37,881 bases of DNA from NCBI GenBank assembly GCA_046734415.1, contig JBKPRD010000310.1, positions 1-37,881 of the forward strand, in the 5' to 3' direction. The translations under genes and the position numbers were made by a program. This document shows positions 7,049-14,363 of this stretch, piece after piece. The notes under the pieces are model-generated. The model saw only the letters and a list, made by a program, of their open reading frames with translations, had not been told where the DNA came from and did no database searches. Positions within the stretch are counted from its first letter, which is position 1. Each line of letters opens with the position of its first letter. Source of the DNA: DATBLE01 sp046734415. GTDB lineage: Bacteria; Actinomycetota; Thermoleophilia; Gaiellales; Gaiellaceae.

Positions 7049-7891
7049 CTAGATGCCGGCGGCTTCGACGACGAATTCGGTCGCGAAGCCGAGGAAGAGC
7101 CCGGCGAGCAGGAACCAGGTGATCAGCGTCTTCGACGCGAGGCGCCGGTTGACGTTGACCAGCTCGAGCACGACGTAGAGGATCGAGCCCGCCGCCAGCG
7201 CGAGGAAGGCGATCGACAGCTCCTCGGTCGTCCACGCCTGGCCGATCAGCGTTCCGACGAAGGTCGGCGCGCCCGCGATCAGCCCGAGCAGCCCCAGGAA
7301 CCGCCAGCTCGGCCGGACGGGATCCCCCGAGAGCGGCGCGACGATCCCGAAGCCCTCGGTCGCGTTGTGCAGGCCGAAGCCGACGATCAGCACGACGGCG
7401 AGGCTGATCTCGCCGCTGGCCCCTGCCTGGCCGATGGCGAGCCCCTCCGAGAAGTTGTGCAGGCCGATGCCGGTCGCGATCAGGAGCGAGAGCCACGACG
7501 CCGCGGACAGCGAGGCGGTCCAGCTCGCCTCGAACTCGGCCGCCGAGGCGGCGCCGGGGCCGAGCATCGCCCTGTCGCGCTTCGCCTTCAGCCAGCGGTC
7601 GTAGTAGACGAGGCTCATCAGACCGGCGGTGACGCCTGCGCCGAACAGGAGGGCATACCAGGCGAAGTGCGCCCAGCTGCCGCCGTCCGTCGCGCTGCTG
7701 AGCGCCTCGTCCACCGGCTCGATGCCGCCGTGGATGACGTCGTAGAGCAGAAAGAGGAGGATCCCGGTCGCGGTCGCGCTCAGCGCCGCCCGGAGGCGAA
7801 CGCTCGAGGTCGCGACGCGGCCGAGCGGGAGGCCGAGCAGGATCGTCGAGCCGGCGACGGCGCCGAGGACGAGGATCTGTGCGGACGACAC
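7049..7891 (-). CDS. ZIP-family metal permease
   Basis: This is a 280-residue membrane protein of the ZIP (ZupT/SLC39) family, importing divalent metals such as zinc, iron or manganese. About eight hydrophobic segments are visible. The two conserved metal-pathway helices carry GLHNFSEGLAIG (143-154) and GLHNATEGFGI (173-183), each with the HN--EG signature. A variable cytoplasmic loop near residues 100-130 separates the halves but lacks the His-rich stretch common in zinc-specific members, so the substrate cannot be assigned. The start is GTG at 7891 with AAGGAGAA about 12 nt upstream. The gene is divergent from a DtxR-type regulator, and an 18-bp palindrome lies between them, so metal-dependent repression is the natural inference. 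priA follows 22 bp later. Confidence 0.9.
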   Translation of the reverse strand: MSSAQILVLGAVAGSTILLGLPLGRVATSSVRLRAALSATATGILLFLLYDVIHGGIEPVDEALSSATDGGSWAHFAWYALLFGAGVTAGLMSLVYYDRWLKAKRDRAMLGPGAASAAEFEASWTASLSAASWLSLLIATGIGLHNFSEGLAIGQAGASGEISLAVVLIVGFGLHNATEGFGIVAPLSGDPVRPSWRFLGLLGLIAGAPTFVGTLIGQAWTTEELSIAFLALAAGSILYVVLELVNVNRRLASKTLITWFLLAGLFLGFATEFVVEAAGI

Positions 7892-7916
7892 TGAGTCAGG
7901 TTCTCCTTGCGGTGAG

Positions 7917-7934
7917 TGTAAGGCATGCCTTACA
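7917..7934. promoter_or_regulatory. Candidate DtxR/MntR-type operator, perfect 18-bp palindrome
   Basis: TGTAAGGCATGCCTTACA is an exact palindrome in the 99-bp divergent region between the ZIP gene and the DtxR-type regulator. Its core resembles the AGGCNNGCCT style of known DtxR, IdeR and MntR boxes. On the minus strand a TAnnnT hexamer (TACACT) overlaps one arm 24-29 bp before the ZIP start; on the plus strand TATAGT lies at 7947-7952. A repressor bound here could control both genes, including its own. The palindrome is seen directly; binding by the neighbouring regulator is inferred. Confidence 0.8.
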
Positions 7935-7990
7935 AACGGCCGCGACTATAGTGGCCGGAGGTCCTCCCGTCAAACCTCTTCGGTTCCCGC

Positions 7991-8674
7991 ATGGCGCAAC
8001 GGCACTCGGTCGACGACTACCTCGAGACCATCTGGTTCCTCGCCTTCCCGATCGGCGAGTATCGCCCGACGACGAAGGGGACGCCGACGCTCGCCGCCCG
8101 CGTCGCCGAGATGCTCGGCGTCTCGCGCGCGTCGGCCGGCGAGATGCTGAAGCGGCTCGAGGCCGATGGGCTCGTCGCGCGCGGCGAGCACAAGGAGGCG
8201 CTCCTGACCCGCAAGGGACGGGAGCGGGCCGAGAAGGTCGTCCGCAAGCATCGGATCATCGAGCGGCTCCTGACGGACTTCATGGGCTACACGGCTGCCG
8301 AGGCGCACGTCCACGCGGACGAGCTCGGCGAGTCGTTCAGCGACGACATGATCGAGCGGATCGAGGAGAAGCTCGGCCATCCCGATCGTTGCCCGCACGG
8401 CTGGCCGGTCGACACCGAGTTCGAGCAGCGCGAGAACCTCGAGCTCGCACCCCTCTCGACGCTGGAGCCCGGCGACCGTGCCACGGTCGTGCGGCTCGCC
8501 GAGCACGACGGGGAGCTCCTGCACTGGTTCTATGACCACGGGCTCGTCCCCGGCGCGCAGCTCGAGGTGCGCGAAGCCCAGCCGGCCGCGGGCCAGCTCA
8601 CGGTCCGGCTGAACGGCGACGAGCGCGAGGTCGGCGAGCGCGCGGCCGCCGGCCTGTACGTCAGACGGGCGTAG
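7991..8674 (+). CDS. DtxR-family metal-dependent transcriptional regulator
   Basis: The 227-residue product has three parts. The winged helix (about 5-75) contains LAARVAEMLGVSRASAGEML, the recognition helix region, with an insert of about eight residues (FPIGEYRPTTKG) ahead of it. The dimerisation and metal domain (80-140) contains HKEALLTRKGRERAE, VHADELGE and CPHGWP, the last typical of DtxR/IdeR-like proteins. A C-terminal FeoA/SH3-like domain (about 152-227) begins LSTLEPGDRATVV. The segment that normally supplies an adjacent Glu-His metal pair seems shorter here and reads LGESFS, so metal choice may differ. The ATG is at 7991; the GGAGG at 7957-7961 is too distant to act as its RBS. The 3' end overlaps convergent metK by 14 bp. 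It probably controls the divergent ZIP gene through the palindrome at 7917-7934. Confidence 0.88.
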   Translation: MAQRHSVDDYLETIWFLAFPIGEYRPTTKGTPTLAARVAEMLGVSRASAGEMLKRLEADGLVARGEHKEALLTRKGRERAEKVVRKHRIIERLLTDFMGYTAAEAHVHADELGESFSDDMIERIEEKLGHPDRCPHGWPVDTEFEQRENLELAPLSTLEPGDRATVVRLAEHDGELLHWFYDHGLVPGAQLEVREAQPAAGQLTVRLNGDEREVGERAAAGLYVRRA

Positions 8675-9920
8675 TCTCCTTCGGAGCGGCGAGCCCCGCA
8701 GCCTCGCGCAGCGCCTCGGCCTTGTCCGTGCGCTCCCAGGTGAAGTCGTGGTCGCCGCGGCCGAAGTGCCCGTAGGCGGCGGTCTTGGCGTAGATCGGGC
8801 GGCGCAGGTCGAGGTCGCGGATGATCGCGGCCGGGCGCAGGTCGAAATGCTCCCGGACGAGCTGCTCGATCTTCGCCACCGAGATGCGCTCGGTGCCGAA
8901 GCAGTCGATCTCGAGCGAGACCGGATGCGCAACGCCGATCGCATAGGCGACCTGCAGCTCGCACCGGTTGGCGAGGCCGGCCGCGACGACGTTCTTCGCC
9001 ACGTACCGCGCCGCGTACGCGCCCGAACGGTCGACCTTGGTCGGATCCTTGCCCGAGAACGCACCGCCGCCGTGCCGGGCCATCCCGCCGTAGGTGTCGA
9101 CGATGATCTTGCGGCCGGTGAGGCCGGTGTCCCCCATCGGCCCGCCGAGGACGAACTTCCCGGTCGGGTTGCAGTAGAAGAAGTCCTTGTCGCCGAGGAG
9201 GCGCTTCTCGTCGTAGAGATGGCCGGGGAGGATCGGGCGCAGCACGTGCTCGGCGAGGTCGGGCTTGACGAGCGCGTCGCAGTCCAGGCCGTCGCGGTGC
9301 TGCGTGGAGATCAGCACGCGGACGATCTCGGTCGGGCGCAGGTGGCCGTGCTCGTCGCTCTCGTAGCGGATCGTCACCTGTGACTTGCCGTCCGGCCGCA
9401 GGTAGGGGAGCACGTCGGCCTTGCGCACCTCGGCGAGCCGCTTGCAGATCAGGTGGGCGAGCGTGATCGGCAGGGGCATCAGCTCGTCCGTCTCGTCGGT
9501 CGCGTAGCCGAACATCATCCCCTGGTCACCCGCACCGATCCGGTCGAGCGGGTCGTCATCGCCGGGGTCGTGCTGAACCTCGTACGACGCGTCGACCCCC
9601 TGGGCGATGTCCGGCGACTGTTCGTCGATCGCGACCATCACGCCGCAGGTCTCGGCGTCGAAGCCGTACTTCGCCCGGTCGTAGCCGATGTCGCGGATCT
9701 TCCGGCGGACGAGCCGCGGGATGTCGACCCAGGTCTCGGTCGTGATCTCGCCCGCGACGACGACGAGACCCGTCGTGATCAGGGTCTCGCAGGCGACCCG
9801 ACCGTCCGAGTCCTCGGAGAGCACGGCGTCGAGAATGGTGTCGGAGATCTGGTCGGCCATCTTGTCGGGATGGCCCTCGGTGACTGACTCCGACGTGAAG
9901 AGGAACGACCGGTGGGACAC
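8661..9920 (-). CDS. metK: S-adenosylmethionine synthetase
   Basis: MetK makes S-adenosylmethionine from methionine and ATP. The 419-residue product contains GHPDKMADQISD (16-27), GAGDQGMMFGYA (129-140, family signature 1) and the glycine-rich GGGAFSGKDPTKVDRS (near residue 285, signature 2). It is slightly longer than the common 385-405. The start is GTG at 9920, giving SHRSFLFTSESV, the expected N-terminus; the frame is open much further upstream, but that is the antisense-composition shadow of the lipoprotein gene. There is no SAM-type riboswitch before it: only 11 bp separate it from the upstream stop. It ends convergently inside the last 14 bp of the DtxR-type gene. Confidence 0.97.
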   Translation of the reverse strand: MSHRSFLFTSESVTEGHPDKMADQISDTILDAVLSEDSDGRVACETLITTGLVVVAGEITTETWVDIPRLVRRKIRDIGYDRAKYGFDAETCGVMVAIDEQSPDIAQGVDASYEVQHDPGDDDPLDRIGAGDQGMMFGYATDETDELMPLPITLAHLICKRLAEVRKADVLPYLRPDGKSQVTIRYESDEHGHLRPTEIVRVLISTQHRDGLDCDALVKPDLAEHVLRPILPGHLYDEKRLLGDKDFFYCNPTGKFVLGGPMGDTGLTGRKIIVDTYGGMARHGGGAFSGKDPTKVDRSGAYAARYVAKNVVAAGLANRCELQVAYAIGVAHPVSLEIDCFGTERISVAKIEQLVREHFDLRPAAIIRDLDLRRPIYAKTAAYGHFGRGDHDFTWERTDKAEALREAAGLAAPKETTPV

Positions 9921-9931
9921 GGCCGGGAAGG

Positions 9932-11362
9932 CTACCGGACGGAGGCGAAGCCCTTGACGGAGAGAACGTCTCCGTCGACCGAGCCGTAGAAGATCGCGGT
10001 CGACAGCGCCTGCAGGTACTCCTCGAGCTCGGGGGACAACCGCTCGCCGTTCTTGCCGCTCTGTGCCAGCTTCTCGATCAGCGGAAGGAGCTCGGGGACG
10101 TCCGCGTAGGCGATTCCGGCCGTCTCGTCCGGAAGCCCGACGGCCGACGCCGCGTCCTGCCACGCCCGCGAGTCGGCGAGCCGTGGACCCTGGCTCAGGC
10201 CGCTGATCCCGGCCTCCGCATTCGTGACGACGAGTTTGCCGTCGAAGACCGCGTAGTAGATCGACGTCTTCCCGAGTGTGAGCTTCTTTGCGGGAACACC
10301 GGCGACCTGGACGTCCTCGGGCGCCTTCTGGGCGAATGCGCCGACGAGGGTCGCGACCTTGTCCAGCGTCGCGGAGGCGGCGGCCTCGTCGTCGACCAGC
10401 GTGACGAGCGTGTACTCCGGGCCTGCCGCGCCGTTGCGAAGGGTGAACGCGGTCTCGCCCTTGAACAGCCCGATCACCTCGTCGATCAGGCCGCCGACCG
10501 CCTTCTCCGCGGGCCCGAGCTGCTTCTGGAGCGCCGGCGACCGCTTCAGCTCCTCGAGCGTCGCGTCGAGGCCCTTCACGTCGAGGAACAGCGAGATGTC
10601 CGCGGGGACCTGCGCGGGCAGCTCGGCCTTGAACGGCGTCACCTCGAGCTCGTCGCCCTGGATCCGCAGGTCGAGGTCGAAGCCCTTCTCCTGGGCGCTG
10701 ACGGCGCCCCCGAGCCAGCCGATGCGCCCGAGTCCGGGGACCGGCCCCGCCCCCGTGCCGGTCTTCGTCCGCATCGAGATCGCGCGGCTCACCGTCGGAC
10801 CGTCGACGTAGAGCGTCGCGAGCGCGGCCTGTGGCAGCGACTCGACTGCGGCCTTGTAGCGGTCGCTGTCCGCGAGCGCGCCGCCCTTCCTCGCGACCTT
10901 GTACCGGTCGATCGTCGCGCGATCCTGGCTGACGACCTGCCACCCGGCGATCTCCTCGCTGACCGGGTTGTTCTTGCTCTTCGCGAGGAGCGCCTCGAAC
11001 TTCGCCTGGTCGCGCGGCTGCGTGGCGACCAGGAAGACCCTGTCGGCGAGGTCGCCGCCGTCGAGCGCGAAGACGTCGGTCTCGGGCCCAAGGGCCGGCT
11101 TCACGTCGTGCTCGAAGTCGACGTCCGGCCCGCCGAGCTCCGAGAGGATCTTGTCACCGTCCGGGACCTTGGCCAGCAGCGCGCTCACCGCCTGCCACTG
11201 CTGGGAGCCGAAGGTGGTATCGATCCGGACGAGGAGCGGTGCGGATTTCGGCACGATCGCCGCGCCGCCCTCCCTGCCCTTGCCGACCGGATTGGCCCCG
11301 CCGCAGGCGACGAGCGGGAGCGCGAGCACCGCCAGGAGAGCCGGGGCGAGACGACGCACCAT
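9932..11362 (-). CDS. DUF3352-like exported lipoprotein
   Basis: This 476-residue protein begins with a lipoprotein signal: positive VRR, a hydrophobic run, and lipobox LVAC with Cys20, followed by GGANPVGKG. The mature part reads as a soluble extracytoplasmic domain with paired segments of the DUF3352 type (VPKSAPLLVRIDTTF near residue 37; VPADISLFLDVKGLDATLEEL near 252; LADSRAWQDA near 392). No catalytic motif is visible and its role is unknown. The protein would be anchored to the outer face of the membrane by Lgt, which is also encoded in this window. It sits 7 bp behind gpsA and 11 bp before metK in one transcription direction. The family assignment rests on remembered sequence style, not on a search. 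Confidence 0.75.
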   Translation of the reverse strand: MVRRLAPALLAVLALPLVACGGANPVGKGREGGAAIVPKSAPLLVRIDTTFGSQQWQAVSALLAKVPDGDKILSELGGPDVDFEHDVKPALGPETDVFALDGGDLADRVFLVATQPRDQAKFEALLAKSKNNPVSEEIAGWQVVSQDRATIDRYKVARKGGALADSDRYKAAVESLPQAALATLYVDGPTVSRAISMRTKTGTGAGPVPGLGRIGWLGGAVSAQEKGFDLDLRIQGDELEVTPFKAELPAQVPADISLFLDVKGLDATLEELKRSPALQKQLGPAEKAVGGLIDEVIGLFKGETAFTLRNGAAGPEYTLVTLVDDEAAASATLDKVATLVGAFAQKAPEDVQVAGVPAKKLTLGKTSIYYAVFDGKLVVTNAEAGISGLSQGPRLADSRAWQDAASAVGLPDETAGIAYADVPELLPLIEKLAQSGKNGERLSPELEEYLQALSTAIFYGSVDGDVLSVKGFASVR

Positions 11363-11369
11363 ACTGATG

Positions 11370-12317
11370 CTACTCGCCCCGCGGCCGGCGGCCCATCAGC
11401 GAGGCGACGAGATCGCCGAGGCTGTCGCCTTCGAGGATCCGACACACGCCCTCGGTGATCGGTAGCTCGATCCGGAGGCGGTGCGAGAGGTCGCGCAGCA
11501 CGGGCGCGGTCGTCAGGCCCTCGACCACCTGGCCGATCTGCGTGATCGCCTCCTCGGCAGTCGCGCCCCGCGCGATCAGCTCGCCCGCGTGGCGGTTGCG
11601 TCCGTACGGGCTGTAGCAGGTGACGATCAGGTCGCCCATGCCCGCCAGGCCTGCGAAGGTCTCGGGGCGCGCGCCGTACGCCTCGCCGAGGCGCGCCATC
11701 TCGGCGAGCCCGCGCGTGATCAGCGCAGCCTTGCCGTTGTCGCCGAGGCCGAGGCCGTCGACCCCGCCGGCGGCGAGCGCGATCACGTTCTTCGCGGCGG
11801 CGCAGAGCTCGACGCCGGCGAGGTCGGAATTGACGTAGACGCGGAAGACCATCGAGTTGATCGCGTGCTGCAGCTCGACTGCGAGCTCCTCGTCCTCGCT
11901 GGCGATCACCGCGGCGCTCGGCAGGCCTTCGGCGATCTCCTCGGCCATGTTCGGGCCGGAGAGCACCGCGACGGGTCGGTCGCGGACGAGCGTCGAGAGC
12001 CGCTCGCCCGTCGCAGGATCGAGGCCTTTCGAAAGGGAGAGGGCCGCGCCGCCTGGAGGAAGCGCGGCCGCGACCTCTGCAAAGGCACGGCTGGGGACCG
12101 CCAGGACGTAGAGGTCGGCGGCGGCCGGGGTCTCGTTCACGGCGGTGACGTCCCGCAGGTCGACGGTGGTCAGGTGCCGCGGGTTCCGTCCGGTCTCGGC
12201 GATCGCCGCCGCCTGCTCCGGATCGTGGCAGACCAGGGTGATCTCGTGGCCGCGATCGGCGAGGAGGCGCGAGAAGGCCGTCCCCCAGGAGCCCCCGCCG
12301 ACGACCGCCGCCTTCAT
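11370..12317 (-). CDS. gpsA: NAD(P)-dependent glycerol-3-phosphate dehydrogenase
   Basis: GpsA reduces dihydroxyacetone phosphate to sn-glycerol 3-phosphate, the backbone of phospholipids. The 315-residue product shows the nucleotide-binding GGGSWGTA (7-14), SLSKGLD with Lys97, LSGPNMAEEIAEG (119-131), the catalytic-lysine stretch AAAKNVIALAAG (Lys176) and VTCYSPYGRNRHAG. The ATG at 12315-12317 gives KAAVVGGG directly after the Met, the normal family start; the frame runs 14 codons further up into the repeat element, which is not expected to be coding. It is preceded by a 103-bp gap holding repeat copy B and followed closely by the lipoprotein gene. Confidence 0.96.
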   Translation of the reverse strand: MKAAVVGGGSWGTAFSRLLADRGHEITLVCHDPEQAAAIAETGRNPRHLTTVDLRDVTAVNETPAAADLYVLAVPSRAFAEVAAALPPGGAALSLSKGLDPATGERLSTLVRDRPVAVLSGPNMAEEIAEGLPSAAVIASEDEELAVELQHAINSMVFRVYVNSDLAGVELCAAAKNVIALAAGGVDGLGLGDNGKAALITRGLAEMARLGEAYGARPETFAGLAGMGDLIVTCYSPYGRNRHAGELIARGATAEEAITQIGQVVEGLTTAPVLRDLSHRLRIELPITEGVCRILEGDSLGDLVASLMGRRPRGE

Positions 12318-12328
12318 CGGCCGACCGC

Positions 12329-12376
12329 CTGTGGACGAATCGTCATGCACTCGCCACACCTCCAGTGCCAGGCACC
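12329..12376. repeat. Mosaic intergenic repeat, copy B
   Basis: In the der-gpsA gap (12318-12420), CTGTGGACGAAT (12329-12340) is the reverse complement of 2511-2522 in copy A, and CCAGTGCCAGGCACC (12362-12376) is the reverse complement of 2525-2539. GTGCCAGGCAC is a near-perfect palindrome with one central base. A diverged GGTGTGG-C unit lies between them on the minus strand. The modules are the same as in copy A but in a different order, so the element is mosaic. Confidence 0.75.
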
Positions 12377-12420
12377 GGTTGTGGAACGGTCCGGCCGCAC
12401 CGGCCGAGTCTAAAGCGGGC

Positions 12421-13728
12421 CTACGACCGCCGGACGAAGTCGATCGAGACCGGGACGCCTTCCAGCTCGAACCGCGCGCGCAGCTGATTCTCGACCCAGT
12501 AGCCGTAGTCGCGGGTGACGAGGCTCGGGTCGTTGACGAAGAAGCGAAAGCGCGGCGGACGCGTCTGGGTCTGCGTCCCGTACAGCAGGTTGAGCCGGCG
12601 CCCGTCGCGCGACGGGGGCTGCCGGGCCTTGCGCAGCTCCGCGAGGAAACGGTTCAGCTCGGGTGTCGGGATGCGCGCCGTCTCGCGGGCGAAGAGCTGC
12701 TCGACGCGGTCGAGCAGCCGGGCGACGCCGCGGCCGGTCGTCGCCGAGACGGTGACGATGCCCGGCCGCTGACGCAGCCGGTGCTCCAGCCGCGGCCGGA
12801 CGTCCTCGACCTTCACCTGTCCGATGTCCCACTTCGAGAGGACGACGAGCGTCGCGCAGTTCGCTTTGCGGGCGACGTCGGCGACGGCCAGGTCCTGGTC
12901 GACGAGCCCCTCGCTCGCGTCGACGAGGACGAGGGCGACGTCGGCGCGCTCGGCCGCGTCCAGGGCGCGCAGCTCCGAGTAGTACTCGATCCCCTGCCGC
13001 TGGCGCCGCTTGCGCCGAAGCCCCGCCGTGTCGACGAGGACGAAGGTGGTGTCGCCGCGCTGGAAGGCGGTGTCGATCGCGTCGCGGGTCGTTCCCGGCA
13101 CATCGGAGACGATCACGCGCTCCTCGCCGAGGATCGCGTTCAGCAGGCTCGACTTGCCGACGTTCGGCCGGCCGAGAATCGCGACCCGGATTGCCTCCTC
13201 GCCGACCTGAGCAGGCCCCGAGCCCGGCAGTCGGGCGACGATCGCATCGAGCAGGTCGCCGGTGCCGTGCCCGTGGAGCGCCGAGAGCGGGATCGGGTCG
13301 CCGAGGCCGAACCGGTGGAACTCCAGCGCCGCCTCGTCGCGCGTCGGATCGTCCATCTTGTTCGCGAGCAGAAAGACGGGCTTGTGCGCCTCGCGCAAGA
13401 TCTGCGCGACCTCCTCGTCCCCCGGCGTGATTCCCAGCTGGGCGTCGACGACGAAAAGCACGAGGTCTGCCTCCTGCACTGCGGCGCGTGCCTGGTCGCC
13501 GATCGAGCGCGTGATCGGCGAGGGATCGGCGATGTCCACGCCGCCCGTGTCGATCAGCCGGAACTCGGTGCCCGCCCACTCGCAGAGGAGCTCCTTGCGG
13601 TCGCGGGTGACTCCGGCCGTCTCGTGCACGACGGCCGCGCGGGAGCCGGTCAGGCGGTTGACGAGCGTCGACTTGCCGACGTTCGGGAACCCGACGACCG
13701 CGACCGTGCCGGCCAGGCCCTCGGCCAC
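12421..13728 (-). CDS. der: Ribosome-assembly GTPase Der (EngA)
   Basis: Der is the double-GTPase-domain protein needed to assemble the 50S subunit. The 435-residue product has GTPase domain 1 with GFPNVGKS (13-20), DTGG near 60 and NKMD (123-126); domain 2 with GRPNVGKS (186-193), DTAG and SKWD; and the C-terminal KH-like domain ending RFRFFVNDPSLVTRDYG and a basic tail. All nucleotide-binding motifs are intact. The GTG start at 13728 is 2 bp from the cmk stop and has no Shine-Dalgarno, so translation probably relies on coupling. cmk-der adjacency is common in bacteria. Confidence 0.97.
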   Translation of the reverse strand: MAEGLAGTVAVVGFPNVGKSTLVNRLTGSRAAVVHETAGVTRDRKELLCEWAGTEFRLIDTGGVDIADPSPITRSIGDQARAAVQEADLVLFVVDAQLGITPGDEEVAQILREAHKPVFLLANKMDDPTRDEAALEFHRFGLGDPIPLSALHGHGTGDLLDAIVARLPGSGPAQVGEEAIRVAILGRPNVGKSSLLNAILGEERVIVSDVPGTTRDAIDTAFQRGDTTFVLVDTAGLRRKRRQRQGIEYYSELRALDAAERADVALVLVDASEGLVDQDLAVADVARKANCATLVVLSKWDIGQVKVEDVRPRLEHRLRQRPGIVTVSATTGRGVARLLDRVEQLFARETARIPTPELNRFLAELRKARQPPSRDGRRLNLLYGTQTQTRPPRFRFFVNDPSLVTRDYGYWVENQLRARFELEGVPVSIDFVRRS

Positions 13729-13730
13729 GG

Positions 13731-14363
13731 CTACGCGATGGCGCGGGCGCGGACGAGCTGCTCGATGTGGTCGACGACGTCCTCGACGGTGAGCGAGGTC
13801 GTGTCGATCAGCTCGGCGTCCTCGGCCGGCTGCATCCGCGCCGCATCGCTCTGGTCGCGGAGACGGAGATCGGTGGCGAGTGCGTCGGCGCCGATCTCCG
13901 GCCGCTCCGCGATCCGCCGGCTCGCGCGCACCTCCGGATCGGCCTGGAGGTAGACCTTCACCTCCGCGTCCGGGGCGACGACCGTGCCGATGTCGCGGCC
14001 CTCGATCACGAGGTCGCCCTCCTGGGCCAGCTCCCGCTGGCGCTCACGCATCACCTCGCGCACCTCCGGATGGCGCGCCACGACAGGGACGAGCCGGTCG
14101 ATCTCCGCCCGCCGGATCGCGGCTGTGACGTCGGTGCCGCCGATGAAGCAGCGACCGTGTACGTCGAAGTCGACGGGGTTCGCCCTCGCCAGCTCGCCGA
14201 GTCGGGCGCCCTTGTCCAGCGGAACGCTCTCGCTCATCGCGAGCCAGGTCAGCGCGCGGTACATCGCGCCGGTGTCGAGGTAGCGGAAGCCGAGCCGCTC
14301 CGCGAGGCTGCGCGCCACAGTGCTCTTTCCGGCTCCGGCCGGACCATCGATCGAGACGATCAT
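13731..14363 (-). CDS. cmk: Cytidylate kinase
   Basis: Cmk phosphorylates CMP and dCMP. The 210-residue protein begins with P-loop GPAGAGKS (7-14), then YLDTGAMYRALTW in the substrate-binding region, VIEGRDIGTVVAPDAEVKVYL in the middle and the lid-like RDQSDAARMQPAEDA near the C-terminus, all typical. Length is slightly below the E. coli enzyme. The ATG overlaps the aroA TGA by 4 bp, and the stop is 2 bp from der, placing it in one compact aroF-tyrA-aroA-cmk-der run. Confidence 0.97.
   Translation of the reverse strand: MIVSIDGPAGAGKSTVARSLAERLGFRYLDTGAMYRALTWLAMSESVPLDKGARLGELARANPVDFDVHGRCFIGGTDVTAAIRRAEIDRLVPVVARHPEVREVMRERQRELAQEGDLVIEGRDIGTVVAPDAEVKVYLQADPEVRASRRIAERPEIGADALATDLRLRDQSDAARMQPAEDAELIDTTSLTVEDVVDHIEQLVRARAIA

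Noticed and set aside
5263..7122. A 619-codon plus-strand frame opposite priA
   Set aside because: Same reasoning: it lies opposite an intact helicase gene and has no recognisable protein features.
9921..9931. A SAM riboswitch upstream of metK
   Set aside because: Only 11 bp separate the lipoprotein stop and the metK start, and no riboswitch-like structure fits there.
12318..12359. N-terminal extension of GpsA into the upstream gap
   Set aside because: The frame is open, but the extra 14 residues would come from the repeat element, and the nucleotide-binding motif normally starts within a few residues of Met.
12377..12420. A missing plsY/plsC gene between der and gpsA
   Set aside because: Some genomes have an acyltransferase there, but I see no remnant in this gap; the repeat copy B and a GC-rich spacer are all it holds.
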